Of a stretch of 64,000 nucleotides of DNA, positions 41,154 through 50,322 are shown in pieces. Origin of the DNA: Alphaproteobacteria bacterium (GTDB lineage: Bacteria > Pseudomonadota > Alphaproteobacteria > SMXP01); assembly GCA_028285305.1 (NCBI GenBank), contig JANQPV010000022.1, positions 325,322 through 389,321 of the forward strand. The letters run 5' to 3'. The position numbers and the translations under genes are program-made. Under the pieces are notes generated by a model. It was not told the origin of the DNA. It made no database searches and saw only the letters and a list, made by a program, of their open reading frames with translations. Numbering within the stretch: the stretch's first letter is position 1; every line of letters starts with the position of its first letter.

Positions 41154-42227
41154 ATGGACGTGGCGGTTACCCAAGAAATAAAAGAAAAACAGCGCAGAAG
41201 CGGATACGACTATCCGTTTGCAGAGTTTCCGGCGCGCGGATCGAAAATGGAGGTCGCTCCGGGGGTCTTTTGGGTGCGGATGGCGCTGCCTTTTGTGCTC
41301 GATCACATTAATCTCTGGCTTGTTGATGATGGCGATGGATGGACGCTCGTTGATACCGGCATATCGAGCGAACAGACACGGGAGGATTGGGAGTCGGTGT
41401 TCGACAACCATCTGGAGGGCAAGCCCATAACGCGCGTGATTGTCACGCACCTGCATCCCGATCATATCGGATTGGCTGGATGGATCACGAGAAAGTTCGG
41501 TTGCCAGCTTTGGATGTCGCAGACGGACTATCTGTTGTGCCGAAATTTGGTCGCCGACACCGGGCGCGAAGCGCCTTCGGAGGCCAAAGCCTTCTATAAG
41601 GGTGCCGGATTTAGTCAGCGCGCCCTTGATGCGTATTTGCAGCGTTTTGGCCGATTTGGGACATCCGTCAGCCACATTCCCGACGCCTACCGTCGTCTCA
41701 AAGAAGGCAATGTCATCCTGATCGGCGGCCGCGAGTGGCAGGTGGTCATCGGGCGCGGCCATGCGCCGGAACATGTGTGCTTGTATTGTCCGGAACTCAA
41801 AGTGTTGATTTCCGGTGACCAAGTCCTGCCCCGCATTTCGTCGAACGTGAGTCTCTTTCCAACTGAACCAGAAGCGGATCCGCTTTCGGAATGGCTTGAC
41901 AGTTGTGCGCATCTTAAGAGTGTTCTTCCGGACGACCTGTTGGTATTACCGGCCCACAATGAGCCCTTTTACGGGCTTCACCGGCGCATGCAGCAGCTGA
42001 TCGATGAACATGAAACGAATTTGAGCGCGCTGGAAGAGCTGTTGTCGGAACCAAAAAGGTCTGTAGACGTATTTTCGGCCCTTTTCAAGAACGAGATCAC
42101 GCGTGATACGTACTTCATGGCGACCGGTGAGTCGCTTGCACACCTCAATTGTCTGCTCAGCCGTAACCGTATAGAAAGATCGCGCGATGCCGATGGTGTG
42201 GATTGGTACGTAAAGAAACCGGAATAG
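41154..42227 (+). CDS. cytoplasmic metallo-beta-lactamase-fold hydrolase
   Basis: A 357-residue hydrolase without signal peptide. The metal site THLHPDHIGLAGW (near residue 101) is complete, GRGHAPEHVCLY and ISGDQVLP provide further ligands, and PAHNEPF closes the domain. A C-terminal extension of about 110 residues (QLIDEHETNLSALEELL onward) resembles the helical region of the group related to human LACTB2-type hydrolases. The substrate cannot be deduced. It ends four bases before a small membrane-protein gene. Confidence 0.84.
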   Translation: MDVAVTQEIKEKQRRSGYDYPFAEFPARGSKMEVAPGVFWVRMALPFVLDHINLWLVDDGDGWTLVDTGISSEQTREDWESVFDNHLEGKPITRVIVTHLHPDHIGLAGWITRKFGCQLWMSQTDYLLCRNLVADTGREAPSEAKAFYKGAGFSQRALDAYLQRFGRFGTSVSHIPDAYRRLKEGNVILIGGREWQVVIGRGHAPEHVCLYCPELKVLISGDQVLPRISSNVSLFPTEPEADPLSEWLDSCAHLKSVLPDDLLVLPAHNEPFYGLHRRMQQLIDEHETNLSALEELLSEPKRSVDVFSALFKNEITRDTYFMATGESLAHLNCLLSRNRIERSRDADGVDWYVKKPE

Positions 42228-42231
42228 ACAC

Positions 42232-42477
42232 ATGAACGAACAGCCCTCTTCATCCCCCTCACGGCCCACTCGAATCCTTCAGATCATTGTTCTGGGCGTG
42301 ACTCTTGTGGTGGTGGCATATGTTGGCGTTGTGGCTGAATTTCCAGGTAATCTCCTCATTGGCTTGGGGCTCGTTCTGGTAAATCTGGCGGTGTTGCGTG
42401 TGTTCTTTGCCAAGAAGGAACCCGAAAGTTCTTCGCTTCGAGATCAGGCATCTCAAGCCGAAGACTTTGTAGACTGA
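42232..42477 (+). CDS. small membrane protein, 81 aa
   Basis: A short protein with two hydrophobic helices (about residues 14-34, ILQIIVLGVTLVVVAYVGVVA, and 40-58) and a polar acidic tail (SSSLRDQASQAEDFVD). No family is recognised. Its start is four bases after the stop of the MBL-fold gene, which supports it as a real downstream gene of that operon. Confidence 0.55.
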   Translation: MNEQPSSSPSRPTRILQIIVLGVTLVVVAYVGVVAEFPGNLLIGLGLVLVNLAVLRVFFAKKEPESSSLRDQASQAEDFVD

Positions 42478-42515
42478 AGGTCGCCAAACTCGCGGAGCGG
42501 TGGTGAATACCTAAA

Positions 42516-42929
42516 ATGAGCGATCTCGGGATTACCCATCTAGCGCTCACATGCCGTCAGGCTCAGCGCACCATCGACTTCTATGAGACGTATGCGGGGC
42601 TCACCGTGGTGCATGACCGCGTTGACGACGGCGTTCGCGTCTTTTGGATGGGAGATCTGTTGCGCCCGTTTGTCCTTGTTTTCCTCGAGACCCAGACTCC
42701 CGAACCGCCGCTTGGGCCGTTTAGCCATATTGGTGTTTCTGTCGGCAGCCGCGAAGAAGTGGACCGACTCAGTGCGCTCGCAAAGTCAAAGGGAGTCGTG
42801 ACGCAAGGGCCGAATGATTTTGGGCCGCCTGTCGGGTATTGGGTTTTTCTCTCCGACCCCGATGGCCATACGCTTGAGCTCTCCTATGGCCAAGACGTTG
42901 CTGCGGCCGTAAACAATGTCCATTCTTGA
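42516..42929 (+). CDS. VOC (glyoxalase/bleomycin resistance/dioxygenase) family protein
   Basis: A 137-residue protein with paired beta-alpha-beta-beta-beta modules. It starts DLGITHLALTCRQAQRTIDFYETYAGL and ends VFLSDPDGHTLELSYGQ, in which the Glu is a usual metal ligand; SHIGVSVGS in the middle supplies another. This is the common small VOC type, which forms dimers with a metal site, acting as lyases, isomerases or dioxygenases. The substrate is unknown. Confidence 0.83.
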   Translation: MSDLGITHLALTCRQAQRTIDFYETYAGLTVVHDRVDDGVRVFWMGDLLRPFVLVFLETQTPEPPLGPFSHIGVSVGSREEVDRLSALAKSKGVVTQGPNDFGPPVGYWVFLSDPDGHTLELSYGQDVAAAVNNVHS

Positions 42930-42979
42930 GTGGAGATTCGCGATCCGGCGACGCTTGTAGGGGACTTTATCCAAGACTG

Positions 42980-43474
42980 ATGCTTCAACGACTTTCCCAT
43001 CGTGTCACGGGGGCACTCACGACGTGGCCGACATCTGCCGAATGGCTTGCAGTTGGGCTTGTCTATCTGGTTTATGTAGTTGGTGTGCTGCTTTTCTCGG
43101 GTGGCAATCCAGGTGTGATCAAATTTGACCAACGGGAGATCGTTCATCCTGTCGTGATGGGTATCTATGTGTTCATCGTTCCAGCCCTGTTGGAGGAATT
43201 GGGATTTCGCGTCCTCATTTACCCCCGTGAAGATGAGAGCATAAGGCCTCTGTTCAGACTGTTTTGGCTGCTTGCCGGGTGGGCTCTTTTTGTTCTCTGG
43301 CATCCCTTACAAGCCATGACTTGGTCGCCGGATCGAATCGAGTTTCTTGACGGTATGTTCCTTGGTCTGACGGCATGGTTCGGTCTATGTGCCAGCGCGG
43401 CTTATCTGCTCACGCAATCGATTTGGCCGGCGGTTCTTTTGCATTGGTTGGTTGTGCTATATCTGATTTCTTGA
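42980..43474 (+). CDS. CPBP-type membrane protease homologue
   Basis: A 164-residue membrane protein with four to five hydrophobic segments. VPALLEELGFRVLIYP shows the E-E-x-x-x-R motif of CPBP/CAAX intramembrane proteases, and ALFVLWHPLQAM supplies the second motif His; a later His is in LLHWLVVLY. It is shorter than most CPBP members. ATG 42980 is chosen; TTG 42926, overlapping the VOC stop, would add 18 residues without hydrophobic character. Substrate unknown. Confidence 0.72.
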   Translation: MLQRLSHRVTGALTTWPTSAEWLAVGLVYLVYVVGVLLFSGGNPGVIKFDQREIVHPVVMGIYVFIVPALLEELGFRVLIYPREDESIRPLFRLFWLLAGWALFVLWHPLQAMTWSPDRIEFLDGMFLGLTAWFGLCASAAYLLTQSIWPAVLLHWLVVLYLIS

Positions 43475-43484
43475 CGGGAGGCAT

Positions 43485-44231
43485 ATGAAACTCATCGCTT
43501 GGAATATCAGAGCCGGAGGTGGCCAGCGGGCCGAGCGAATCGCACAGCAGCTTATTGAATGGAAGCCGGATCTGGTTGCGCTCAGCGAGTTTCGGTCAAC
43601 ACCGGCGAGCCGTCTTATCGCTGACCTTTTGGCTGAAGCAGGTCTCTCCCACCAGATCTCAACAATCCAACATGTCGAGCCGGGCCGTAATGCGTTGCTT
43701 GTCGCCTCTCGGTTCAAACTCAAAGCCGTCATTGAGCCGGGTGCGCCCACCGAGCCGGGGCGCTGGATCATGGTGGTCGCGTCTTCGCGGCCAAGCCTTC
43801 ACGTGGGCGCTCTTCACGTACCAAACCAAGTTACAGGGCGTAAGCCTGAGTTTCACTCACGCGTGCTCGATGTCATCAAAAAGCACTCAAAAAAGCGGTT
43901 TATCATAATGGGGGATACCAATTCCGGCCGTATGGGGATCGATGAACAAAACCCCGCTTTCAACCGCCAAACGACACAATGGTTTGACGCGATTGAAGAG
44001 GCTGGATGGGTTGACGCATTTCGTCACTTGGAGGGGCCAAAGCGAGAATATACCTGGTACTCCCCGAACAAAGGGAACGGGTTTCGGCTTGATCAGGCGT
44101 TTGTGAGTCCCCGGCTTCGCAAGTCCCTTAAGACGGTAACCCACGCTTGGGCAGGTGTGTCCGATCTGCCTGAGCGGCGGGCCGAAATCAGCGATCATGC
44201 GGCGTTGTTGGTCGACTTGGATATGCGATAA
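43485..44231 (+). CDS. endonuclease/exonuclease/phosphatase family protein
   Basis: A 248-residue EEP-fold hydrolase. It begins MKLIAWNIRAGGG, has PDLVALSEF with the metal-binding Glu, IMGDTNSG with the Asp-x-Asn pair and ISDHAALLVDLD with the terminal Asp-His. These are the residues used by ExoIII/DNase I-type phosphodiesterases. Whether it acts on DNA, lipids or small phosphoesters is not clear. GGGAGG precedes ATG 43485. Confidence 0.84.
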   Translation: MKLIAWNIRAGGGQRAERIAQQLIEWKPDLVALSEFRSTPASRLIADLLAEAGLSHQISTIQHVEPGRNALLVASRFKLKAVIEPGAPTEPGRWIMVVASSRPSLHVGALHVPNQVTGRKPEFHSRVLDVIKKHSKKRFIIMGDTNSGRMGIDEQNPAFNRQTTQWFDAIEEAGWVDAFRHLEGPKREYTWYSPNKGNGFRLDQAFVSPRLRKSLKTVTHAWAGVSDLPERRAEISDHAALLVDLDMR

Positions 44232-44283
44232 CGTGATACGCAACGCATAACTTCTTGGCAGATCGACAAAGGTTCTTGCGCCG

Positions 44284-45243
44284 ATGACAACTGCAATTCT
44301 TACCCATGATGCGTGTTTGGCCCATCTGCCCGGCGTGCATCATCCCGAAAGTCCCCACCGCCTCAACGCGGTTCTTAAGGCTCTGCGTTCGCCTGAGTTC
44401 GAGGATTTGTCCTGGTTCGAAGCGCCGCAGATTTCTCGAGAACATCTCGAGTTGGTCCATCCGAAGGATCATATCGATCATGTACTCAGTCATATGCCTG
44501 TTGGTGAGGCCGTCTACGCCTTTGATGGGGATACGGTTGCGTCCCCGGGGACCCAGGATGCGGTCTTACGTGCTGCTGGAGGTGTAACGCGAGCCGTCGA
44601 TTTGGTGCTGCAGGACGGCTATTCAAATGCTTTCTGTGCCGTTCGGCCGCCGGGACATCATGCAGAACCGGACGTTGCCATGGGCTTTTGTTTTTTCAAC
44701 AATGTTGCGATTGGCGCGAAGTATGCCCAATTCGTTCACGGTCTGGGCAAGGTGGCCGTCATTGATTTCGATGTGCACCATGGAAACGGCACCCAAGCCG
44801 CATTTTGGCGCGATGCGAGCGTGTTTTACGGCTCCAGCCACCAAGGTTACTTCTATCCTGGAACGGGACTCGCTGGGGAAACGGGGCTGTTCGGCAATGT
44901 TGTCAACGTTCCCGTGCCTGCTGGAAGCCACGGCGAGCACATTCGAAGCGCCTACGCGAATAACATCCTGCCGAAGTTGCAGGCATTTGAACCACAGCTC
45001 ATTTTGATTTCGGCAGGTTTTGATGCCCACCAATCGGACCCATTAGCGGGGCTGCAACTTGACGCAGAGGATTTCGGTTGGCTGACGGAACGGATCTATG
45101 ATATCGCCGAGGCCGTGTGTGAGGGGCGTGTTATTTCCGTTTTGGAAGGTGGTTATGATCTAGAGGCTTTGTCGCAAAGCGTCAGGTCTCATGTTGGAGT
45201 TTTGATGGCGCGCGCGACTTCAGCGCATGAGAAAATGGCGTAA
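44284..45243 (+). CDS. histone deacetylase family protein (acetylpolyamine amidohydrolase-like)
   Basis: A 319-residue zinc hydrolase with the class II HDAC pattern: HHPESPHRLNAVLKAL, VRPPGHHAEPDVAMGFCFFNN with the His-His dyad (near residues 122-128), VIDFDVHHGNGTQAAF with the zinc Asp and His, ISAGFDAHQSDPLAGLQL with the other zinc Asp, and LEGGYD. Bacterial members deacetylate polyamines or related amides. It heads a stretch (histidine phosphatase, xseB, dxs, tlyA) whose order is common in Rhizobiales. Confidence 0.92.
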   Translation: MTTAILTHDACLAHLPGVHHPESPHRLNAVLKALRSPEFEDLSWFEAPQISREHLELVHPKDHIDHVLSHMPVGEAVYAFDGDTVASPGTQDAVLRAAGGVTRAVDLVLQDGYSNAFCAVRPPGHHAEPDVAMGFCFFNNVAIGAKYAQFVHGLGKVAVIDFDVHHGNGTQAAFWRDASVFYGSSHQGYFYPGTGLAGETGLFGNVVNVPVPAGSHGEHIRSAYANNILPKLQAFEPQLILISAGFDAHQSDPLAGLQLDAEDFGWLTERIYDIAEAVCEGRVISVLEGGYDLEALSQSVRSHVGVLMARATSAHEKMA

Positions 45244-45254
45244 CGAGATTGCAG

Positions 45255-45836
45255 ATGCGACAACGGGTCAAACCAGGCTGGATCATTACGGTCCGGCATG
45301 GCCGCCCAGATATGGACAGAACCTTGCGGCTCTCGTCGGCCGAGTACGAAGGCTGGTGGGCAGACTACAACCGAAGCGGTCTGGCGCCGGGTGAGACCCC
45401 GCCACAACGGCTCGTCGAACTGTCCCATGATGCCAATTATCGACTTTCCAGCGCTCTGCGACGGGCCAAGGAAACAGCTGGGGCTATTTCGCCGGGCCAT
45501 GAAATCGAAGCGAATGAGGTATTCAATGAGGCACCGCTGCCGCGTCCCCCGGTCGCTTGGCTGAAGCTCAAGCCAGGCAGCTGGGGCTTTGTTTCGCGCG
45601 TCTATTGGTTTTTGGGATATTCGCGCGGCGGAGAGAGCCATCTCCAGGCCATCGTTCGCGCCAATCGGGCCGCGAATGAACTCATCAAACTCGCAAAAAC
45701 TGGGGGAAACGTTCTTTTGTGCGCCCACGGGTATTTTAATTGGATGATAAATGTCGCATTGCGAATGAAGGGTTGGAAGCGCACTTATAACGGTGGACAC
45801 CATTTCTGGGCGTGGCGTGAATACAGTCGGAAGTAG
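45255..45836 (+). CDS. histidine phosphatase family protein
   Basis: A 193-residue protein of the phosphoglycerate-mutase-like superfamily. The RHG motif in IITVRHGRPDMD holds the phosphorylated His, SSALRRAKETA the conserved Arg pair, and VLLCAHGYFNWMI the second His. The Glu acid residue may be in the FNEAPLP stretch. It probably acts on a small phosphomonoester. ATG 45255 is preferred to TTG 45249. Eleven bases after the HDAC-like gene. Confidence 0.83.
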   Translation: MRQRVKPGWIITVRHGRPDMDRTLRLSSAEYEGWWADYNRSGLAPGETPPQRLVELSHDANYRLSSALRRAKETAGAISPGHEIEANEVFNEAPLPRPPVAWLKLKPGSWGFVSRVYWFLGYSRGGESHLQAIVRANRAANELIKLAKTGGNVLLCAHGYFNWMINVALRMKGWKRTYNGGHHFWAWREYSRK

Positions 45837-45884
45837 TCGGGGTCTAAACGTTTGGATATGAATGAAGGATAGGCGACGGGGCCA

Positions 45885-46145
45885 ATGGCAAAAACGGTAA
45901 AACCAGAAAGCCCTGGTGATGTGGAAGCTCTTAGCTTCGAAAAAGCTTTAGAAGAGCTGGAAACCATTGTGCAAAAGCTGGAGACTGGCGACGTCGATTT
46001 GGATCAATCGATTGCGCTTTATGAGCGGGGCACGCTGTTAAAGGCTCATTGCGCTGCAAAACTGTCCGCAGCTCAGGAGAAGATTGAGAAGATCTCGCTC
46101 GGGTCGGACGGGGCGGTCAAATCCGAACCGACGACGATATCCTGA
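45885..46145 (+). CDS. xseB: exodeoxyribonuclease VII small subunit
   Basis: An 86-residue helical protein with the XseB signature SFEKALEELETIVQKLETGDVDLDQSIALYERGTLL. Several copies bind one XseA to form exonuclease VII, which degrades single-stranded DNA. Length and sequence are normal for alphaproteobacteria, as is its location just before dxs. The large subunit gene xseA is not in the window. Confidence 0.95.
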   Translation: MAKTVKPESPGDVEALSFEKALEELETIVQKLETGDVDLDQSIALYERGTLLKAHCAAKLSAAQEKIEKISLGSDGAVKSEPTTIS

Positions 46146-46318
46146 CCTGGTTCCATCGTTTATCGGCCACATTTTTGGTGTCGACTTGGATTCGGTCGCA
46201 AACAGCGCAATAAATGTTTACGTTTGGGGGTAATCTAGGTAATTTTATTATCTAATTCGAAAAGCTCGCTCGCGCGAACTGTTCTCAACACCTGTAACCA
46301 CATCACTGAAAGCCAATC

Positions 46319-48277
46319 ATGAACACTAAAGTGACGCAACCTGCCGAAGGCGCTTCTCGTTCCACGCCGCTGCTGGACAAAGTCAATGTTCCCTCGGACC
46401 TGAGGCGTCTTGACGAAAAGGATCTGCGCCAATTCGCCGACGAACTTCGCCAAGAAACCATCGATGCCGTCTCGACGACGGGTGGTCATTTGGGCGCGGG
46501 TCTGGGAGTCGTAGAGCTCACAGTTGCCATTCATCATGTTTTTGATACCCCGCGCGACCGTCTCATTTGGGATGTGGGTCACCAATGTTATCCACACAAG
46601 ATCATCACAGGACGTCGGGACAGAATCAGGACGATCAGACAAGGAGGCGGCCTGTCGGGATTCACCAAACGAGCGGAAAGTGAATACGATCCTTTCGGGG
46701 CCGCCCATGCCTCCACGTCGATCTCGTCCGGTCTCGGAATGGCGGTGGCCCGCGATCTCGGCGGCGACGACAACAATGTGATCGCGGTGATCGGAGACGG
46801 ATCTATGAGCGCTGGAATGGCCTATGAGGCCATGAACAATGCCGGCGCGATGCATAGCAGATTGATCGTGATCCTGAATGACAATGATATGTCCATCGCC
46901 CCGCCCGTGGGAGCAATGAGCGCTTATCTCGCGAGGTTGGTCTCGGGTGACTTATATCAAGGTGTACGGAACATTGCGAAACAGCTCGCCAAGAAACTTC
47001 CTAAAGCCTTTGAGGAAACCGCCCGAAAAGCTGAAGAATACGCCCGCGGATTTGCCACGGGCGGTACGATGTTCGAAGAGCTGGGATTCTATTATGTTGG
47101 CCCTGTGGACGGCCACAATCTTGAGCATTTGATTCCTGTTCTGAAGAACGTGCGGGATATGAAAGAGGGGCCTGTGCTGGTTCATTGCGTGACCCAGAAA
47201 GGGAAAGGCTATCAACCGGCTGAACAGTCAGCGGACAAGTACCATGGTGTCAGCAAATTCGATGTGATCACCGGTGCGCAACAAAAAGCCAAGCCGAATG
47301 CTCCTTCCTACACAAAGGTCTTTGCAGAAAGCTTAATCAAAGAGGCCAAGAAGGATGACAAGATTGTCGGGATCACAGCGGCCATGCCCTCGGGGACCGG
47401 TCTCGATAAGTTCGGAGAAGTCTTTCCTGAGCGGACCTTTGATGTTGGCATCGCAGAACAGCATGCCGTCACCTTTGCTGCGGGGTTGGCCTCCGAAGGC
47501 TATAAGCCCTTTGCCGCGATTTATTCGACATTTCTTCAGCGAGCGTACGACCAAGTTGTCCATGATGTGGCGATCCAAAAGTTGCCTGTGCGTTTCGCTA
47601 TTGACCGGGCGGGCCTCGTTGGTGCCGACGGGCCGACCCACGCCGGCTCCTTTGATGTCACTTACTTGGCGACGTTGCCGGACATGGTTGTGATGGCGGC
47701 GGCCGATGAAGCCGAGCTGGTTCACATGGTTGCCACGGCTGCGGCAATCGATGATCGCCCGAGCGCATTTCGCTATCCCCGCGGAGAGGGCATTGGTGTT
47801 GATCTGCCGGAAGAGGGCATTCCTTTGGAATTGGGCAAAGGCCGGATCATACGTGAAGGGACAAAGATCGCTATCTTGAGTTTAGGAACGCATTTGTCGG
47901 AAGCTCTTGTTGCGGCCGATGAACTCGAAGCACACGGACTTTCGACTTCTGTGGCCGATGCCAGGTTCTGTAAACCTCTGGATACGGCGCTTGTCGAACG
48001 ATTGGTGAAAGAGCACGAAGTTTTGATCACAATCGAAGAGGGTGCGATCGGTGGTTTTGGCGCGCATGTTCTTCATTTCATGGCACACCGGGGGCTCCTT
48101 GACAAAGGCTGCTCGGTTCGTCCTATGGTGATGAATGATCTCTTCGTCGATCAGGATAAGCCCGAAAAAATGTATGACGTCGCTGGTCTCAATTCAGAAG
48201 ACATTGTGCGTACTGCGTTTTCCGCGCTGGGCAAAGATGCAGAACTGGAAGACATCTCTGAATCCAAACGCGCCTAG
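46319..48277 (+). CDS. dxs: 1-deoxy-D-xylulose-5-phosphate synthase
   Basis: A 652-residue thiamine-diphosphate enzyme, first step of the MEP isoprenoid pathway (pyruvate plus glyceraldehyde 3-phosphate). [20 protein letters not shown] carries the catalytic-side His, [20 protein letters not shown] is the TPP motif (near residue 158), and [18 protein letters not shown] and [15 protein letters not shown] belong to the transketolase pyrimidine domain. The length is slightly above the usual 630-640. A 173-base leader with an AT-rich segment separates it from xseB. Confidence 0.96.
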   Translation: MNTKVTQPAEGASRSTPLLDKVNVPSDLRRLDEKDLRQFADELRQETIDAVSTTGGHLGAGLGVVELTVAIHHVFDTPRDRLIWDVGHQCYPHKIITGRRDRIRTIRQGGGLSGFTKRAESEYDPFGAAHASTSISSGLGMAVARDLGGDDNNVIAVIGDGSMSAGMAYEAMNNAGAMHSRLIVILNDNDMSIAPPVGAMSAYLARLVSGDLYQGVRNIAKQLAKKLPKAFEETARKAEEYARGFATGGTMFEELGFYYVGPVDGHNLEHLIPVLKNVRDMKEGPVLVHCVTQKGKGYQPAEQSADKYHGVSKFDVITGAQQKAKPNAPSYTKVFAESLIKEAKKDDKIVGITAAMPSGTGLDKFGEVFPERTFDVGIAEQHAVTFAAGLASEGYKPFAAIYSTFLQRAYDQVVHDVAIQKLPVRFAIDRAGLVGADGPTHAGSFDVTYLATLPDMVVMAAADEAELVHMVATAAAIDDRPSAFRYPRGEGIGVDLPEEGIPLELGKGRIIREGTKIAILSLGTHLSEALVAADELEAHGLSTSVADARFCKPLDTALVERLVKEHEVLITIEEGAIGGFGAHVLHFMAHRGLLDKGCSVRPMVMNDLFVDQDKPEKMYDVAGLNSEDIVRTAFSALGKDAELEDISESKRA

Positions 48278-48293
48278 CCGCGATGCGGTTTGA

Positions 48294-49064
48294 ATGAGTA
48301 CCAAGCGGCTCGATGTCCTGCTGTTCGAGCAGGGGATGGTGTCTAGCCGATCGAAGGCGAAAGATGAGATCGAAGCGGGCCGTGTCTGGGTTAACGGTGC
48401 GTGTGCGGACAAGCCAGCCGTTCGTGTGCGCTCCGAGGCGCTCATTGAGATTCGTGATCCCACCAATCCATGGGTTTCACGAGGGGGATTGAAGCTCGCT
48501 CACGCTCTTCAAGAATTCGGTGTCAGTGTTGCACACAAAACGGTCCTGGATGTCGGCGCCTCGACGGGAGGTTTCACCCAGGTTTGCCTGACTTCCGGTG
48601 CGCGCAAGATCTACGCCGTTGATGTCGGGACGGAGCAGCTGCATGTGTCGCTGCGCGACGAGGCGAAGATCGTTTTCCTTGAGCAGACCGATTGCCGGCA
48701 GTTGAGCAGGGATGACGTCCCGGATCCCATTGACGTGATTGTTTGTGATGTCAGTTTTATCAGTTTTGCGAAAGCGTTGACGGTCCCTCTTTCGCTCGCC
48801 AGCGAGACCGCGGATCTGATCGCCCTTGTTAAGCCCCAATTTGAGGTGGGTCCGGGAAAGGCTTCGAAATCGGGGGTCGTGGCTGACGCGGCACAGCACG
48901 CGCGCGTTTGTGATGCGGCGCGCAGGTGGTTGGATGCGCAGGACGGGTGGGAAAGCGGCGCGGTGATCGAGAGTCCGATCCAGGGCCGCGCGGGCAACAC
49001 AGAGTTTCTCCTGCATGGTCGCAAGGCACCACGCCCGAATACCGGAACGCGATCTGAAGGCTAG
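48294..49064 (+). CDS. tlyA: TlyA family RNA 2'-O-methyltransferase
   Basis: A 256-residue protein. An N-terminal S4 RNA-binding domain (LDVLLFEQGMVSSRSKAKDEIEAGRVWVNG) is followed by an FtsJ-like methyltransferase with VLDVGASTGGFTQVCLTSGARKIYAVDVG, then VSFISFAKAL and LVKPQFEVG. TlyA methylates ribosomal RNA riboses (C1409 of 16S and, in some, C1920 of 23S). It is 16 bases downstream of dxs, the common order in Rhizobiales. Confidence 0.92.
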   Translation: MSTKRLDVLLFEQGMVSSRSKAKDEIEAGRVWVNGACADKPAVRVRSEALIEIRDPTNPWVSRGGLKLAHALQEFGVSVAHKTVLDVGASTGGFTQVCLTSGARKIYAVDVGTEQLHVSLRDEAKIVFLEQTDCRQLSRDDVPDPIDVIVCDVSFISFAKALTVPLSLASETADLIALVKPQFEVGPGKASKSGVVADAAQHARVCDAARRWLDAQDGWESGAVIESPIQGRAGNTEFLLHGRKAPRPNTGTRSEG

Positions 49065-49141
49065 CGAAGCCCAAGGAATGTTGTAGGGTAAAGCGGTTGG
49101 GCTCGTTGTTGCCCGGACTGCATTGTTTTTTGGGAGGGGGC

Positions 49142-50320
49142 ATGACCGAGCGCGCTGAGGGGCCGGTCTTGATAGACCTGAGCCACCGCGATCTTGCCGC
49201 GATCATCGCCGTGTTGTTGCTCACATTCGCGAGCGCCATCGGCATGGCCTTTAATATCGGCGCCATGGTCGCGAGCCTTGGCGCGACGGCGGGCCAGGCC
49301 GGTCAAGTTGCGACCATCGAACTCGCCTGCGTCTCCATTGCTTCCTTTGTCACGTCTCGACTCCTGGTTCGCTTTTCGATCCGACAGGTGTTGTTTGCAG
49401 GTGTGACGGTGACCGCTTTGGCGAATGCGCTGACGGTGGCGTTCCAAGACATTCACTTGCTTTTGGCGTGGCGGGGATTGGGCGGCCTAGGGGAAGGCGT
49501 TGTCATCGCCGGGCTGATGGGCCTTGCGGGCCGCTCGAAGAATCCGGAAATGACCTTTGGGCTGATCAATGGCTCGATTGGGATCGGATTGACAGTCGTT
49601 TCCTTCGTCATTCCTTGGGCGATTAATGGCTATGGTTTGGGCGGCGCCTATTCACTCTATTTGGCGTTTGGTCTTTTGGCATTTGGTGCCCTTCCTTTTG
49701 TTCCGCGTGGGGAGGGGCTGAATGGCACACCCGCTGATGGGGCGGCTCCTCAGGAAAGCTTAGGCTTGCTCGGCTGGTTGCCGTTGTTCGGGTTGGGGCT
49801 CCTTTTTCTGGGCCACAACGCGTTGATGGCTTTCGCTGAGCGCATCGGCAATGGGATTGGACTGCAAATCGACCAAGTTGGTATTGCGATAGCCATCGGC
49901 GGTTTGCTGACGATTATCGGTCCGATCAGTGCGGGCATGGTTGGCGCCCGGTACGGCAGTCTCAAGCCGGTTCTGGTGTTTATAGCGCTTCTCGTGGCTG
50001 CGGCCTACGTTTTGGCCACGGTTTCTTCTGCCTCCGTCTTCTTTGCTGTCGTTCCTGTATTCATGCTGTTGCCGCTTACGCTCATGCCGTTTTTTCTCGG
50101 CGGACTGGCTGCACTTGATCCAAGCGGCCGTCTGGTGGCGGCCAATCCGGCCTTTGTGACCATGGGCGGAGCGATCGGCCCGGTGATTGGAGGTTATATC
50201 GCCGATGTGTCGGGTTTTTTCCAAGTTGGATTGGTGTCGATGGGGCTGTTTCTACTCGGTGCGGGATTGATGATTGCCGGCCTTGGCCGGGCAGATCAGC
50301 TGCGTCTCTCTGCGAATTAG
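49142..50320 (+). CDS. MFS transporter
   Basis: A 392-residue protein with about twelve hydrophobic segments. LAWRGLGGLGEGVVIAGLMGLA lies in the middle of the first half, and loop residues near VSRLLVRFSIRQVLFAG fit the MFS motif A position. GGGAGGGGG precedes ATG 49142, which is chosen over the longer in-frame TTG at 49097. High GC. The transported compound is unknown; its place between tlyA and an RNA methyltransferase gives no hint. Confidence 0.8.
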   Translation: MTERAEGPVLIDLSHRDLAAIIAVLLLTFASAIGMAFNIGAMVASLGATAGQAGQVATIELACVSIASFVTSRLLVRFSIRQVLFAGVTVTALANALTVAFQDIHLLLAWRGLGGLGEGVVIAGLMGLAGRSKNPEMTFGLINGSIGIGLTVVSFVIPWAINGYGLGGAYSLYLAFGLLAFGALPFVPRGEGLNGTPADGAAPQESLGLLGWLPLFGLGLLFLGHNALMAFAERIGNGIGLQIDQVGIAIAIGGLLTIIGPISAGMVGARYGSLKPVLVFIALLVAAAYVLATVSSASVFFAVVPVFMLLPLTLMPFFLGGLAALDPSGRLVAANPAFVTMGGAIGPVIGGYIADVSGFFQVGLVSMGLFLLGAGLMIAGLGRADQLRLSAN

Positions 50321-50322
50321 AT

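Noticed and set aside
46146-46318. Possible riboswitch in the dxs leader
   Set aside because: A TPP or other known aptamer core could not be found; only an AT-rich promoter-like segment (TATTAT near 46246) is visible.
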